A stretch of 64,000 nucleotides of DNA, taken from positions 62,001-126,000 of the forward strand of contig NZ_RAXT01000001.1 of NCBI RefSeq assembly GCF_003611475.1, read 5' to 3'. Origin of the DNA: Acinetobacter rongchengensis. GTDB taxonomy: Bacteria; Pseudomonadota; Gammaproteobacteria; Pseudomonadales; Moraxellaceae. Made by a program: the position numbers and the translations under genes. Shown here one piece after another: positions 7,053 through 16,799 of the stretch (its first letter is position 1; the number at the start of each line of letters is the position of its first letter). The notes beneath the pieces were generated by a model. The model did no database searches and was not told where the DNA came from. It was given only the letters and a program-made list of their open reading frames with translations.

Positions 7053-8219
7053 ATGATTGAATTACTCAGACGTTTAGCTTTACACCATCAAGGTTTAATG
7101 ACATCCCCCTCTTTTGGAAATGGTTTGTCCGCAACTTTGCAATGCATAGAACATCTAGGTTATGTACAAGTCGATACAATCTCTGTGGTTGAACGTGCGC
7201 ATCATCATATTTTATGGAGTCGTGTTGTAGATTATGAGCAAAATCATCTTAACTTATTAATACAACAAAAGAAAATTTTTGAATATTGGTATCATGCAGC
7301 TTCTTATTTGCCTATACAGGATTATCGATATGCCCTTCCACGCATGGCTAAAGTACGGGATGGTCAACATCAATATTTTAGCAGTGGTGACCAGCGCCTT
7401 ATGAATGAAATCCTTGTTCAAGCGAAGGCTGAAGGAAAAATTCGCCTTCGTGATATAGGTAATGAAAATAAAACAAATACAGGCGGTTGGTGGAATAGTA
7501 GCCTTGCACGTCGTTCTATTGAACAACTGTTTATGCAGGGTGATTTGATGATCAGCGAACGCATAGGCATGGAAAAAATTTACAGTCCTACGGAGTCTTG
7601 CTTGCCTAATGGTCTAGATTTAAGCATGCCTACACTAGATGAATATGCTTTGTACTTATTCAATACTACGCTTAGAGCGCATGGCGTATTTACATTAAAA
7701 CAGCTATTACACTTAAAAACTGGCAAAGATATTCGGGATGCGATGCATCGTGTTTTAAATCATCACCTTGAAGAAGGTGTGATTACAAGTTTAAAGGATA
7801 TAGATGGACAAAATTATTATGTGAATAGTCACTCGTTAAACCAAATTTTAACACCTGAATCTAAAGTGAAAATCTTGTCGCCTTTCGATAACTTAGTCAT
7901 TCATCGTGACCGTTTAAACGCTCTTTTTAAATTTGATTATCGCATTGAATGCTACGTCCCAGCGACTAAACGTATTTATGGATACTTTTGCCTTCCCATT
8001 TTATACGCTGATCAACTGGTCGGACGTATCGATTGTAAAGCGCATCGCTCTAAAAAGGTCTTTGAGATTTTAAGCCTTCATTTAGAAAATAACATTGTGG
8101 ATCAAGCACATTTTTTTGATCAATTAAAAATTGAAATACACAAATTTGCTAAATTTAATCAATGTCCAAAACTGCATGAGAATACACTCACTATCTTAAA
8201 TAACGTCAGTTTGGGATAA
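7053..8219 (+). CDS. Winged-helix DNA glycosylase, YcaQ/AlkX family
   Basis: 388 aa protein of the HTH_42 superfamily that includes AlkZ, AlkX and E. coli YcaQ, which unhook alkylation damage and interstrand crosslinks in DNA. Tandem winged helices fill the N-terminal two thirds. The catalytic Gln-x-Asp signature of the AlkX/YcaQ branch is visible as QVD at residues 39-41, within GYVQVDTISVVERAHHH. Further family marks are EYWYHAASYLP and, later, ILSPFDNLVIHRDR. The length matches YcaQ (about 400 aa). It is a single gene with its own upstream region. The glycosylase activity is inferred from the family. Confidence 0.87.
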   Translation: MIELLRRLALHHQGLMTSPSFGNGLSATLQCIEHLGYVQVDTISVVERAHHHILWSRVVDYEQNHLNLLIQQKKIFEYWYHAASYLPIQDYRYALPRMAKVRDGQHQYFSSGDQRLMNEILVQAKAEGKIRLRDIGNENKTNTGGWWNSSLARRSIEQLFMQGDLMISERIGMEKIYSPTESCLPNGLDLSMPTLDEYALYLFNTTLRAHGVFTLKQLLHLKTGKDIRDAMHRVLNHHLEEGVITSLKDIDGQNYYVNSHSLNQILTPESKVKILSPFDNLVIHRDRLNALFKFDYRIECYVPATKRIYGYFCLPILYADQLVGRIDCKAHRSKKVFEILSLHLENNIVDQAHFFDQLKIEIHKFAKFNQCPKLHENTLTILNNVSLG

Positions 8220-8303
8220 GCTTTGATGTAAGTTATTGAAAAATAGATCAGGCACAACGGAGTCTTAGCATTTACAATCAGATGCAAGGATTAACCCACT
8301 TCG

Positions 8304-8635
8304 TCTTGCACTTCGATTGAAATATATTTCAATCTTGTTCAGGTTTGACCTGAGAGGTACTACCTCGCAAGGCTTTCGGGATGAGTGGCTCTGCCACCCA
8401 AGTGCAAAACCTGAGCTGTGATTAAAGCAGCGCAAGAGTCGCCAACTCGACAGATACTATCAAGTACCTAATATATCGCAAAAACAGTATATTACAGCTC
8501 TTGCGGAATATATTCCTCATGCCTCGAACAATGCGACTGACGTTACCGCGTATCATATAGTTGGGAACAGTTTTATCTCGAACTCTAGTTAAATAAGTCA
8601 TAAAAAAACCGACTGCTTTCAGTCGGTTTTAATAT
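8304..8635 (+). ncRNA. Candidate structured RNA in a hairpin-rich gap
   Basis: An 8-bp closing stem (8306-8313 with 8400-8407) encloses four hairpins: 8315-8334 (perfect 20-nt palindrome), 8339-8353, 8354-8366 and 8385-8397. A second module follows: 8413-8422 can pair with 8491-8500 (10 bp, one G-U), or 8431-8438 with 8498-8505 (8 bp), but not both. TCAGGTTT (8339-8346) could instead pair with AAACCTGA (8407-8414). The stretch ends at the terminator at 8602-8632. Strand is uncertain. It matches none of 6S, tmRNA, RNase P or TPP that I know. It could also be a decayed extragenic repeat. Confidence 0.3.
8602..8632. terminator. Bidirectional terminator between the glycosylase gene and lpxA
   Basis: CCGACTG (8609-8615) and CAGTCGG (8620-8626) form a stem over a CTTT loop. 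It is flanked by A7 on the left and T4 on the right, so it works best for the leftward lpx transcript and may also serve the rightward one. Confidence 0.75.
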
Positions 8636-8692
8636 TAAATACAAAAGACCCAGTATTTGAGCGTAATCTACAAACTTGTACAGCTTGCATTT

Positions 8693-8720
8693 TCATAAAT
8701 TACTTTACTAGAATTTATGA
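8693..8720. repeat. Inverted repeat downstream of lpxA
   Basis: Perfect 9-bp arms TCATAAATT (8693-8701) and AATTTATGA (8712-8720) over a 10-base loop, without a U-tract. Possibly a secondary 3'-end hairpin of the lpxA transcript. Confidence 0.4.
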
Positions 8721-8753
8721 TCAATATCTGAGCTAGCTTATTCAATCATAGAA

Positions 8754-9542
8754 TTAACGAACAATGCCACGTTTCGATTCTAGTATCGAATCAATCAACA
8801 ATTGTGCTTCTTCAACTTCTGGCAGAATCTCCTGACGGATTTTTTCAATTGCTTGTTCTGTCGTTAAACTCTCTTTATAGATCAATTTAAACGATTCTCT
8901 TAAGCCCTGAATCACTTTCTTAGACCAGCCTTTACGACGCATGCCTTCAACATTCATACCATAGGCATGTGCTGGGTTTCCAGACACCATCACATAGGCA
9001 GGAACGTCCTTAAGGATCAATGAAGCACCACCAATCATACTATATGAGTCAATTTTACAGAATTGGTGAATCCCAGAGTTACCACCAACAATGACAAAAT
9101 CACCAATATGTACATGACCTGCAATTCCAACATTATTTGCAAAAATGTTGTTATCACCAATCACACAATCGTGTGCGATGTGTGTGTTTACCATAAGTAG
9201 ATTATTACTGCCTACTTTGGTCAATCCTTGATCTTGAACTGTGCCACGATGCAAACTGCAATGTTCACGAATTTTATTATTGTCACCGACTTCTAACCAA
9301 GTTTCTTCACCTTGATATTTCAAGTCCTGACAAACTTCACCCACACTGGCGAATTGAAAAATTTCGTTATTTTGTCCAATACGTGTAAATCCACCAATCA
9401 CAACATGAGAATGAAGCTTGGTACCTGCTCCAATAGTCACTTGCGGCCCGATAACTGAATAAGGACCAATTTGAACATCTGGTGCTATCACTGCAGATGA
9501 GTCAATAATAGCGGTTGGGTGTATTAGATGGTTATTGCTCAT
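8754..9542 (-). CDS. lpxA: UDP-N-acetylglucosamine acyltransferase LpxA
   Basis: First enzyme of lipid A synthesis: transfers a 3-hydroxyacyl chain from ACP to UDP-GlcNAc in the cytoplasm. At 262 aa it matches the family. Left-handed beta-helix hexapeptide repeats occupy residues about 8-185, and the catalytic His is His124 in NTHIAHDCVIG. The C-terminal helical domain begins with GMNVEGMRRKG. Its ATG overlaps the stop of fabZ by 4 bases, so translation is coupled. Unlike in E. coli, lpxB does not follow; it lies about 53 kb away near the right edge. Confidence 0.97.
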   Translation of the reverse strand: MSNNHLIHPTAIIDSSAVIAPDVQIGPYSVIGPQVTIGAGTKLHSHVVIGGFTRIGQNNEIFQFASVGEVCQDLKYQGEETWLEVGDNNKIREHCSLHRGTVQDQGLTKVGSNNLLMVNTHIAHDCVIGDNNIFANNVGIAGHVHIGDFVIVGGNSGIHQFCKIDSYSMIGGASLILKDVPAYVMVSGNPAHAYGMNVEGMRRKGWSKKVIQGLRESFKLIYKESLTTEQAIEKIRQEILPEVEEAQLLIDSILESKRGIVR

Positions 9543-10024
9543 GCCTGCTCTAATTTCTGATGAGAAATGATAATTTCAGCGGTTGCTGCCACCATGCCGT
9601 CAACACTAGCAGTACATAAATACTTGTAAATGCCACGTTTTTGCATGAGTAATTCAGATTTTAGCACGAGTTGATCACCAGGCACGACTTGTTTTTTAAA
9701 ACGTACCTTTTCAGCACCAGCAAATAAAAACAAAGAACCTGGTCTAGGCTTTTCATTGTTCATAATAAAGCCTAACACACCTGAAACTTGTGCCATCGCT
9801 TCAACGATTAAAACACCAGGCATAATAGGATAACCAGGGAAATGACCCTGCATAAACTCTTCATTAATTGAAACGTTTTTGTACCCGACAATTCCGTTCT
9901 CTGTAACTTCTGTTACACGATCCACAAGCAAAAACGGATAACGATGTGGTAAATACTCACGAATCGTTTGAGTTTGCATAGGTAATTCAGGAACCGTAAA
10001 AGGTAGAGATGTAGACTCAGTCAT
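9539..10024 (-). CDS. fabZ: 3-hydroxyacyl-ACP dehydratase FabZ
   Basis: 161 aa hot-dog fold dehydratase of fatty acid elongation. The catalytic pair is His61 (in QGHFPGYPIMPG) and Glu75 (in VEAMAQ). HRYPFLLVDRV near residue 27 is the usual family start of the core, so about 20 extra N-terminal residues are present. It competes with LpxA and LpxD for hydroxyacyl-ACP, which explains the clustering. Two bases separate it from lpxD and it overlaps lpxA by 4. Confidence 0.97.
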   Translation of the reverse strand: MTESTSLPFTVPELPMQTQTIREYLPHRYPFLLVDRVTEVTENGIVGYKNVSINEEFMQGHFPGYPIMPGVLIVEAMAQVSGVLGFIMNNEKPRPGSLFLFAGAEKVRFKKQVVPGDQLVLKSELLMQKRGIYKYLCTASVDGMVAATAEIIISHQKLEQA

Positions 10025-10026
10025 AA

Positions 10027-11097
10027 TTATTTACGCGATTTTAAAGTTGATTCAATGGACTCAATTTGAGTCTGCATATGATCCATTTGTTTGACCAACT
10101 TGGTCAATGGCACATCTGCTAATTGTCTTAAACGAACAACCGTTCTTTTCCAATGGTTTGTTTCAAATTGTCCCGTACCTGAAGAATACGAACCTGCTTC
10201 AGAAATATTTTTTGTGACTATTGACATTCCTGTAATCGTCACATTATCTGTAATTTTTATGTGACCTACAATACCTACAGCACCTGCAAGAATACAGTTT
10301 TTGCCAATAATCGTGCTTCCCGCAATCCCGCACTTGGCAGCTATAGCTGTATTTTCACCAATCTGTACGTTATGTGCGATTTGCACAAGGTTATCAATAA
10401 TGACACCATCTGAAATAATTGTATCATCCAAAGCGCCACGATCGACACTACAATTCGACCCAATACGTGCATCATTTCCAATGCGCACAGAACCCAATTG
10501 AGCGATCCGATTCCATTTGCCTTGATATGGTGCAAAGCCAAAACCTTCACCACCAATCACCGTATTGGCATGAATACGAACTCGATCACCAATCTTGCTC
10601 TGACCTGTCAATGTAACATGCGAATCAATAAAACAATCTTTACCAATTTCCACATCATCATCAATTTTAACATGTGACTGGATCACCGTATTTGCACCGA
10701 CTACACAGTCTTCACCAATAACCACATAATGGCCGATATAAGCATCATCAGCGATAATTGCAGACGATGAAATTTGCGCAGTACTTTCGATACCACGTTT
10801 GTTCATTTTAATTTCAAACTTATGCGTTAAAATGGCAAATGCAAGATATGGATTGGCAACAACAATAAAGTTTTGATGATTATTTAGTTGTGCTTTGATT
10901 TCAGCTGTAACAATCAAAGCCCCTGCTTGAGAATTTTGAGCCGCATTCAAATGTTTATCGCCATTTACAAAAGCGATTTGATTTGCCTGAGCACGTTCTA
11001 AACTTGCAAGACCATTGAGGGCTAAATCGGGTTGACCAATTAGCTCACCTTGAACAAGTTGAGCTAATTCATCGAGATGGTAATAATTTGATCTCAT
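10027..11097 (-). CDS. lpxD: UDP-3-O-acylglucosamine N-acyltransferase LpxD
   Basis: 356 aa; third step of lipid A synthesis, N-acylating UDP-3-O-acyl-GlcN from hydroxyacyl-ACP. An N-terminal uridine-binding domain (about 1-100) is followed by a long hexapeptide-repeat beta-helix. The catalytic His region is [14 protein letters not shown] (near residue 245). The C-terminal helix ([14 protein letters not shown]) is the ACP-recognition helix typical of LpxD. Three bases separate it from the skp stop. Confidence 0.97.
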   Translation of the reverse strand: MRSNYYHLDELAQLVQGELIGQPDLALNGLASLERAQANQIAFVNGDKHLNAAQNSQAGALIVTAEIKAQLNNHQNFIVVANPYLAFAILTHKFEIKMNKRGIESTAQISSSAIIADDAYIGHYVVIGEDCVVGANTVIQSHVKIDDDVEIGKDCFIDSHVTLTGQSKIGDRVRIHANTVIGGEGFGFAPYQGKWNRIAQLGSVRIGNDARIGSNCSVDRGALDDTIISDGVIIDNLVQIAHNVQIGENTAIAAKCGIAGSTIIGKNCILAGAVGIVGHIKITDNVTITGMSIVTKNISEAGSYSSGTGQFETNHWKRTVVRLRQLADVPLTKLVKQMDHMQTQIESIESTLKSRK

Positions 11098-11100
11098 TGA

Positions 11101-11586
11101 TTATTTAATTGCATTAACCTTTTGGATCATTTTAGCAGTTAAATCGTTCTTTGCGTCATAAGCAAGTGCTGAATTTTTATTCAAAATATAATCTAAACCA
11201 TTTTCTTGGCGCAATTGTTCAGCAGCTTGTTTCACACGAGTCTCAAAAGCCGCATTGGTACTTTGAATTGTACTTTGAACTTTGGCTTGAACGCCTTGTT
11301 GAATGGTTTGAAATTCATTCACTTTGGCTTGATACTGTGCATTGATTTGTTGCACATTTGCGCCCTGAGCTTGAGCTTTCTGTTTCAAAGCTTCGATGTC
11401 TTTAGTGATTTGTTCAAGCTTTGAAGTCTGCGGTTTAACTGACTGTTCAAGACTTGCATTTTGTTGTTTTAAATACGTGCTACTTTCAACAACCTTTTCT
11501 AAATCAACAACACCAAAACCAGCTGCTTGAGTTAATCCAGCAATACCAAGACCTAAGCCCAATACAACCATCTTCATTGTTTTCAT
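11101..11586 (-). CDS. skp: Periplasmic chaperone Skp/OmpH family
   Basis: 161 aa, signal peptide ending near LTQA-AGF (residue 22-23). The mature protein opens with GVVDLEKVV, typical of OmpH, and continues as a Gln/Lys-rich coiled coil (about 35-140), the tentacles that hold unfolded outer-membrane proteins. It ends ALAYDAKNDLTAKMIQKVN, a family-type tail. It sits between bamA and lpxD as in most gammaproteobacteria, so it hands barrels to BamA. Confidence 0.93.
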   Translation of the reverse strand: MKTMKMVVLGLGLGIAGLTQAAGFGVVDLEKVVESSTYLKQQNASLEQSVKPQTSKLEQITKDIEALKQKAQAQGANVQQINAQYQAKVNEFQTIQQGVQAKVQSTIQSTNAAFETRVKQAAEQLRQENGLDYILNKNSALAYDAKNDLTAKMIQKVNAIK

Positions 11587-11631
11587 ACTTGTTCCTTATT
11601 TATCTGTTATTAAACCCAAGAAGGATCGTAC

Positions 11632-14208
11632 TTAGAAAGTACGACCGATCTCAAATTGAATCTCTTTGGTTTGATCACCTGGTTTATCATTCAATGGGAA
11701 TGCATAGCTTAATGAAAGTGGACCAATCATGGTAATCCATGTAAAGCCAACACCCACGCTATAACGTATATTGCTCATATCAAAATCGTAATTATCTTTA
11801 CAGTATTGCTTCGCATCTACAGGAGTGGTTGAACCATCTAAGTAAAGCTCACCTGTTGCTGTACCACAATCCGTATCAAAGACTTGAGCACCTTCAGCAA
11901 AAATCACTGGACGGATTTGACGTGCCCAATCCCCTTTAAATGGAACAGGTAGCGCCAATTCTGTACCAAATTGGATTAAAGCATTACCACCGACTTCTTC
12001 AGGATCATAATCTTTGGTCTGTGTTGCATTATATGTCACACCTGGATATTTTGGTCCGAGTGTACTGTTGTCATAACCACGTACCGATCCAAAACCACCT
12101 GCATAAAAGTTCTTATAGAATGGTAGATCATTACCATAACCCAACTTACCATAGCCTCTTAATACAAAATCACGACCTAATGGGAAATAAGTTTGTGCAT
12201 CATAAGTCACTTTTTGGTATTCAACATCACTGCCTGGCAATGCAATTTCTGCATTGACACGATGTGAAGTACCATTGGTTGGGAAAATTGGACGGTTTAA
12301 AGTATTGTAAGACCAACCTAAATTTAAGTTATACGTTAAGAACTTACCTTCAAATGCATTTTCATAAGTAACCAATGGAATGTTGGTATTGTTAGCTTCG
12401 TCCACACATTTATTCGCTAATGCATAATCATCAGGCAATATTGAAGGAGGAGTTTTTCCTAATGCTTTATCAATTGTTTCCTGTGACTTATAAACACCTG
12501 AGCAATAATCGGCAGTAGATTTTGCTTTACCACCATGCGCTAATAAATAATCACGTACATAAGTCGAAACATAAGCACCCGTAGTCACTTTAGTTTGGTC
12601 AATATTAAAACCTGCACTAATGTTTTGGTTCTCGTCAATTGGATAACCAAAAGTTAAACCACCACCAATACTGTCTGTTACATAGTTATTAACGTTATAG
12701 TCATCATTTAACTTTGTTTTACGATAGTACAAGTTATAACCACGACTTACACCATCAATGGTGAAGTAAGGGTCAGTCACACTCAGGTTATAATAATCTT
12801 GTGTTTCAGAACGTGATAAATCGATTGCTACACGGTTACCTGTACCCAAGAAGTTAGTTTGACTTAAACCTGCTTGGAATGTGATACCGCCATTCTGCGA
12901 ATAACCGACTGCCAAAGTACTGGTACCTGAATGCTGCTCTTCAACTTCAACATTTAAATCCATTTGGTCAGGTGCATTAGGCACACGAACAGGTTTAACA
13001 TCGACTTTACTGAAGAAACCAGTACGCTCTAAACGCACTTTCGATAAATCAATTTTTTCATTACTCGCTAAAGCACCTTCCATTTGGCGCATTTCACGAC
13101 GTAATACTTCGTCTGCTGTCTTGGTATTTCCAGTAAAGTTAATTCGACGAACCGTAACTTGTTGTCCTGGATTGATATAATAATTTAAATCAACAGTACG
13201 TGTTTCATTATTGATTTCAGGAACCACGTTCACTTCGGTATAGTAATATCCAGCATTACCATATTTACGCAGTAAAAGTTGCTTAACTGCATTCACTTTT
13301 TCTTGTGAATAAGTTGTACCATCTTTATAAATTTGCAGTGCTTTTAGTTCATCAGGTTTATAAAGCGCATCACCTAAAAACTTAGATTCACCAAATTTAA
13401 ACTGATCACCTTCTTTGATCGAAACTTCAATAAAGATATGTTTTTTATCTTCACTGATATTCAAATTTGAACTGTTTACATCAAAATTGATATAACCTTT
13501 GTTCAAATATAAAGCACGTAATGACTCTAAACTTGCTGCCATTTTTTCACGTGCATAACGATCATTACGGGAAATAACCGACAACCAACCACTTTCTTTT
13601 ACTGCAAAAGCTTGTTTGATATCTGCATCTTCAAAGACAGTATTACCAATCACATTGATATCAAAAACTTTAGCAGGTTTACCTTCATTGAATTGAATAT
13701 CTAAATCTACACGGTTATTTGGTCGTGCAACTTGTTCAACACTAATATCGGCATCATAACGACCTTGTTGAGCATATTGTTGCTCTAACTCTGTCTCTAA
13801 CGTTTGTAATGCAGATTTCTTTAGAACTTCGCCTTCGGCCAAGCCCATTTTCTTTAAGCCTTCTTCCAAAGCTTCCTTCGGAATAAGCTTATTGCCTTTA
13901 AAATTAATTTTAGAAATAACTGGGCGTTCAACTACTTTAAAAACAAGGACATCATCCTGTTTAGATGCTTGGATATCATCAAATGAGTTTGAAGCATACA
14001 AAGCGCGGATTGAGTCAGCAATCGCAGCATCATTGACACGTTGACCACTGGTTATGGGTAAAAGTGCAACAACATTATTTTGTGTTAAACGAACCAAGCC
14101 ATCTACACGGATATCTCGTGCAATAAACTCATCTGCAGCTTGTACTTGTTGTACAGCCGCCATAGCACTAACCAGTGCCAATGGCATAAATAAATGTGAT
14201 TGCTGCAT
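11632..14208 (-). CDS. bamA: Outer-membrane protein assembly factor BamA
   Basis: 858 aa Omp85 protein, the core of the BAM machine that inserts beta-barrels into the outer membrane. A signal peptide (to about VQA-ADE, residue 24) precedes five POTRA domains (about 25-420) and a 16-strand barrel. The FYAGGFGSVRGYDN motif of loop 6 contains the conserved Arg-Gly-Tyr, and the last residue is Phe, as the C-terminal signal requires. Loop insertions, including a cysteine pair, make it slightly longer than E. coli BamA (810 aa). Confidence 0.96.
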   Translation of the reverse strand: MQQSHLFMPLALVSAMAAVQQVQAADEFIARDIRVDGLVRLTQNNVVALLPITSGQRVNDAAIADSIRALYASNSFDDIQASKQDDVLVFKVVERPVISKINFKGNKLIPKEALEEGLKKMGLAEGEVLKKSALQTLETELEQQYAQQGRYDADISVEQVARPNNRVDLDIQFNEGKPAKVFDINVIGNTVFEDADIKQAFAVKESGWLSVISRNDRYAREKMAASLESLRALYLNKGYINFDVNSSNLNISEDKKHIFIEVSIKEGDQFKFGESKFLGDALYKPDELKALQIYKDGTTYSQEKVNAVKQLLLRKYGNAGYYYTEVNVVPEINNETRTVDLNYYINPGQQVTVRRINFTGNTKTADEVLRREMRQMEGALASNEKIDLSKVRLERTGFFSKVDVKPVRVPNAPDQMDLNVEVEEQHSGTSTLAVGYSQNGGITFQAGLSQTNFLGTGNRVAIDLSRSETQDYYNLSVTDPYFTIDGVSRGYNLYYRKTKLNDDYNVNNYVTDSIGGGLTFGYPIDENQNISAGFNIDQTKVTTGAYVSTYVRDYLLAHGGKAKSTADYCSGVYKSQETIDKALGKTPPSILPDDYALANKCVDEANNTNIPLVTYENAFEGKFLTYNLNLGWSYNTLNRPIFPTNGTSHRVNAEIALPGSDVEYQKVTYDAQTYFPLGRDFVLRGYGKLGYGNDLPFYKNFYAGGFGSVRGYDNSTLGPKYPGVTYNATQTKDYDPEEVGGNALIQFGTELALPVPFKGDWARQIRPVIFAEGAQVFDTDCGTATGELYLDGSTTPVDAKQYCKDNYDFDMSNIRYSVGVGFTWITMIGPLSLSYAFPLNDKPGDQTKEIQFEIGRTF

Positions 14209-14244
14209 GCCTATTATTTTCCAGTAAGTTAATCCACTATTACG

Positions 14245-15600
14245 TTATAAACGCATAAAATCATTAAATATTGCCAGAAGCATCATGCTCCCGAGCAGTA
14301 CCATACCAATTTTTAGCCCAACCAATTGTATTTGTTCAGAAACAGGTTTACCACGAATTGCTTCAATTATGTAATAAACCAAATGACCGCCATCCAACAT
14401 CGGTATCGGCAATAAATTCAATATCCCTAAGCTCACACTCATCAGTGCCATGAATGAGATAAATGATTGCCAACCCATTTCAGCAGTTTTACCTGCGACT
14501 TTAGCAATCGTAATCGGCCCTGATAAATTATCCAAACCAATTAAACCACGAACCATTTTCACCATAGAATTCAAAATCATTGCTGAAATTTGACCTGTTT
14601 TTTCAACAGCAACACCAAATGCTTCAGCAGGATTATATTGAATCGTTTGCTTATATTCAGCAGGAATGGTTAGTTTGTCAGTCTGCGCTTGCACACCTAA
14701 CATACCCGTCACATTCCCCATATTGTCTTGTTTACCTTGTGGCATGACTTGTAAATGTACAATTTGACCACTACGTAGCACATCAACATTGAGTAACTTT
14801 TCAGGTGATTTTTGTACCACATCTACCACATCAAACCAATCTTTCATTTTGACTTGATTGATTGCTAAGATTTGATCACCTTCTTTCATCCCTTGGCGGA
14901 TAGCTGCACCATCACTCGTCAACTTATAAACCGTTGCAGGAATATGTGGACGATAAGGGGTAAACCCAAGCACATCAAATGGAGATTGACTTTGATCTTT
15001 TAAAAAGCTTTGTATCGGTAGCTCAAATGTTTTTAAATGACCATTTCGTTCAGCCTGAACCATGATTGAGCCCGTTTCACCAACTCGATCAACCAATGCA
15101 TAATTCAGCTTCTCCCATGTATTGATTTGAGTCCCGTCCACTGCAACAATTTTATCGCCTTTCTGCATTTGCACCTGAGCTGCAGGAGAGTTCGGCAAAA
15201 TGCTTCCTACACGTGTATTCAATTGCTCTTGTGAAGGTAAGAATAAAATCCAGAACAAGAAAACAGCAAAAATCAAATTAATCAAAGGCCCCGCAGCAAC
15301 AATGGCGATGCGCTTCCAAGGTGGCTGACGATTAAAAGCATAAGTAACATCTTCTGCACTCACATTGCCTTCACGCTCATCCAACATTTTGACATAACCA
15401 CCCAGTGGCAATGCCGAAAGCTGATATTGGATTCCTGATTTTTTTGAAGTCCATTTCAATAACGTTGGCCCAAAACCAATCGAATAAACAAGAACTTTTA
15501 CACCAAGTTTGCGGGCAACCCAATAATGTCCAAACTCATGAATTGCAATCAAAGGACCAAGCAAGAATATGGCTGCAACGATGATAAATAAAACACTCAT
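14245..15600 (-). CDS. rseP: Site-2 metalloprotease RseP
   Basis: 451 aa inner-membrane zinc protease that cleaves anti-sigma factors and leftover signal peptides. The HEFGH zinc motif is at residues 21-25 in the first membrane helix. Two tandem PDZ domains occupy about 120-310. The third zinc ligand lies in LLPIPMLDGGH near residue 405, followed by the final membrane helix. Length and order match E. coli RseP (450 aa). It lies directly upstream of bamA, linking envelope stress control to outer-membrane assembly. Confidence 0.96.
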   Translation of the reverse strand: MSVLFIIVAAIFLLGPLIAIHEFGHYWVARKLGVKVLVYSIGFGPTLLKWTSKKSGIQYQLSALPLGGYVKMLDEREGNVSAEDVTYAFNRQPPWKRIAIVAAGPLINLIFAVFLFWILFLPSQEQLNTRVGSILPNSPAAQVQMQKGDKIVAVDGTQINTWEKLNYALVDRVGETGSIMVQAERNGHLKTFELPIQSFLKDQSQSPFDVLGFTPYRPHIPATVYKLTSDGAAIRQGMKEGDQILAINQVKMKDWFDVVDVVQKSPEKLLNVDVLRSGQIVHLQVMPQGKQDNMGNVTGMLGVQAQTDKLTIPAEYKQTIQYNPAEAFGVAVEKTGQISAMILNSMVKMVRGLIGLDNLSGPITIAKVAGKTAEMGWQSFISFMALMSVSLGILNLLPIPMLDGGHLVYYIIEAIRGKPVSEQIQLVGLKIGMVLLGSMMLLAIFNDFMRL

Positions 15601-15602
15601 GA

Positions 15603-16799
15603 TCAGCTTTCCAATTCGGTGATACGTTTAGATGCAACTTGACGTGCAAGTTGATCGATGTGCAAAATCTTTTCAATCGAATCTGCTGAACCATTTTGAA
15701 CGTGATTAAGCGTATGTTCAACCACCTGTGGAATTTCGAGAAACGCAATCTGTTGTTGCAAGAAAGATGCCACAGCGATTTCGTTTGCAGCATTCAGAAT
15801 AGTTGGCGCTAAACCACCAGCTTGCATTGCTTGCCTTGCGAGTTTCAAAGCTGGAAAACGAACCATATCTGGCGCTTGAAAATCAAGCTGTGAATGCACA
15901 AATAAATCTAAAGGAGGAACATGTGTTTCAATTCGCTCAGGCCACGCAAGTGCATGTGCAATTGGTGTACACATATCAGGATTACCCATTTGAGCCAAAG
16001 TTGAACCATCCACATATTGAACCATTGAATGAATAATACTTTGTGGATGCACAACCACTGTAACAAATTGTTCTTGAATTGAAAATAAATGACACGCTTC
16101 GATTAATTCTAAGCCTTTATTCATCAAAGTAGCTGAATCTACAGAAATTTTCTGTCCCATAGACCAGTTTGGATGCTTACAAGCCTGTGCTGGGGTAACC
16201 GCTTTTAATTGTTCTAAACTATGATTTAAAAATGGCCCACCCGATGCTGTTAACAGCACTTGTTTAACACCCTGTTTCGGTTGACCATTACTTTCAGTTT
16301 GCAGATAGTTTTGAGGAAGACATTGAAAAATAGCATTATGCTCTGAATCAACAGGAAGCAATAATGCATCATGCGCTTTCGCGGCTTGAAGCATGATGTC
16401 ACCAGACATGACCAAAGCTTCTTTATTGGCAAGTAAAACCCGTTTACCGGCTTTCACTGCCGCCAAGGTTGGCAATAAACCTGCCGCACCAACAATGGCA
16501 GCCATAACCACATCCACTTCAGGATGTTCTGAAACCGCAATCAACCCTGCTTCATCAGTCAAAATTTCAATATCTGAAATATTTTGGGCTTTTAAAAGCT
16601 GTTGTAATTCATCAACTTTATCTGAAGGTACCACAACACATTTTGGCTGATACTGTTTGCATATTTCACTCAGTTCTTGAATCCTACTGTGTCCAGAGAT
16701 TGCAAAAACTGAATATTGCTCAGGATGCTGTTCTAAAACTTTTAAAGTACTGCGTCCGATCGAACCTGTAACACCCAATATACAAACAGATTGTGACAT
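15603..16799 (-). CDS. dxr: 1-deoxy-D-xylulose 5-phosphate reductoisomerase
   Basis: 398 aa enzyme (IspC) converting DXP to MEP with NADPH, the first committed step of the non-mevalonate isoprenoid pathway. GVTGSIGRSTL near residue 9 binds NADPH. VDSEHNAIFQ (about 150) and the SVDSATLMNKGLE region (about 220) contain the metal and substrate residues. Its product feeds undecaprenyl synthesis by uppS two genes upstream. Two bases separate it from rseP and it abuts cdsA. Confidence 0.97.
   Translation of the reverse strand: MSQSVCILGVTGSIGRSTLKVLEQHPEQYSVFAISGHSRIQELSEICKQYQPKCVVVPSDKVDELQQLLKAQNISDIEILTDEAGLIAVSEHPEVDVVMAAIVGAAGLLPTLAAVKAGKRVLLANKEALVMSGDIMLQAAKAHDALLLPVDSEHNAIFQCLPQNYLQTESNGQPKQGVKQVLLTASGGPFLNHSLEQLKAVTPAQACKHPNWSMGQKISVDSATLMNKGLELIEACHLFSIQEQFVTVVVHPQSIIHSMVQYVDGSTLAQMGNPDMCTPIAHALAWPERIETHVPPLDLFVHSQLDFQAPDMVRFPALKLARQAMQAGGLAPTILNAANEIAVASFLQQQIAFLEIPQVVEHTLNHVQNGSADSIEKILHIDQLARQVASKRITELES

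Noticed and set aside
8422-8601. 59-codon minus-strand frame with ATG, Arg-rich
   Set aside because: It lies within the hairpin-rich gap, directly after a terminator, with no ribosome binding site; composition is unlike the neighbours.
8304-8635. TPP riboswitch, tmRNA, RNase P or 6S RNA
   Set aside because: CTGAGA appears once, but the other conserved blocks of these RNAs are missing, and no thiamine gene is downstream.
11454-11735. Plus-strand frame across skp and bamA ends
   Set aside because: Antisense shadow of two well-conserved genes.
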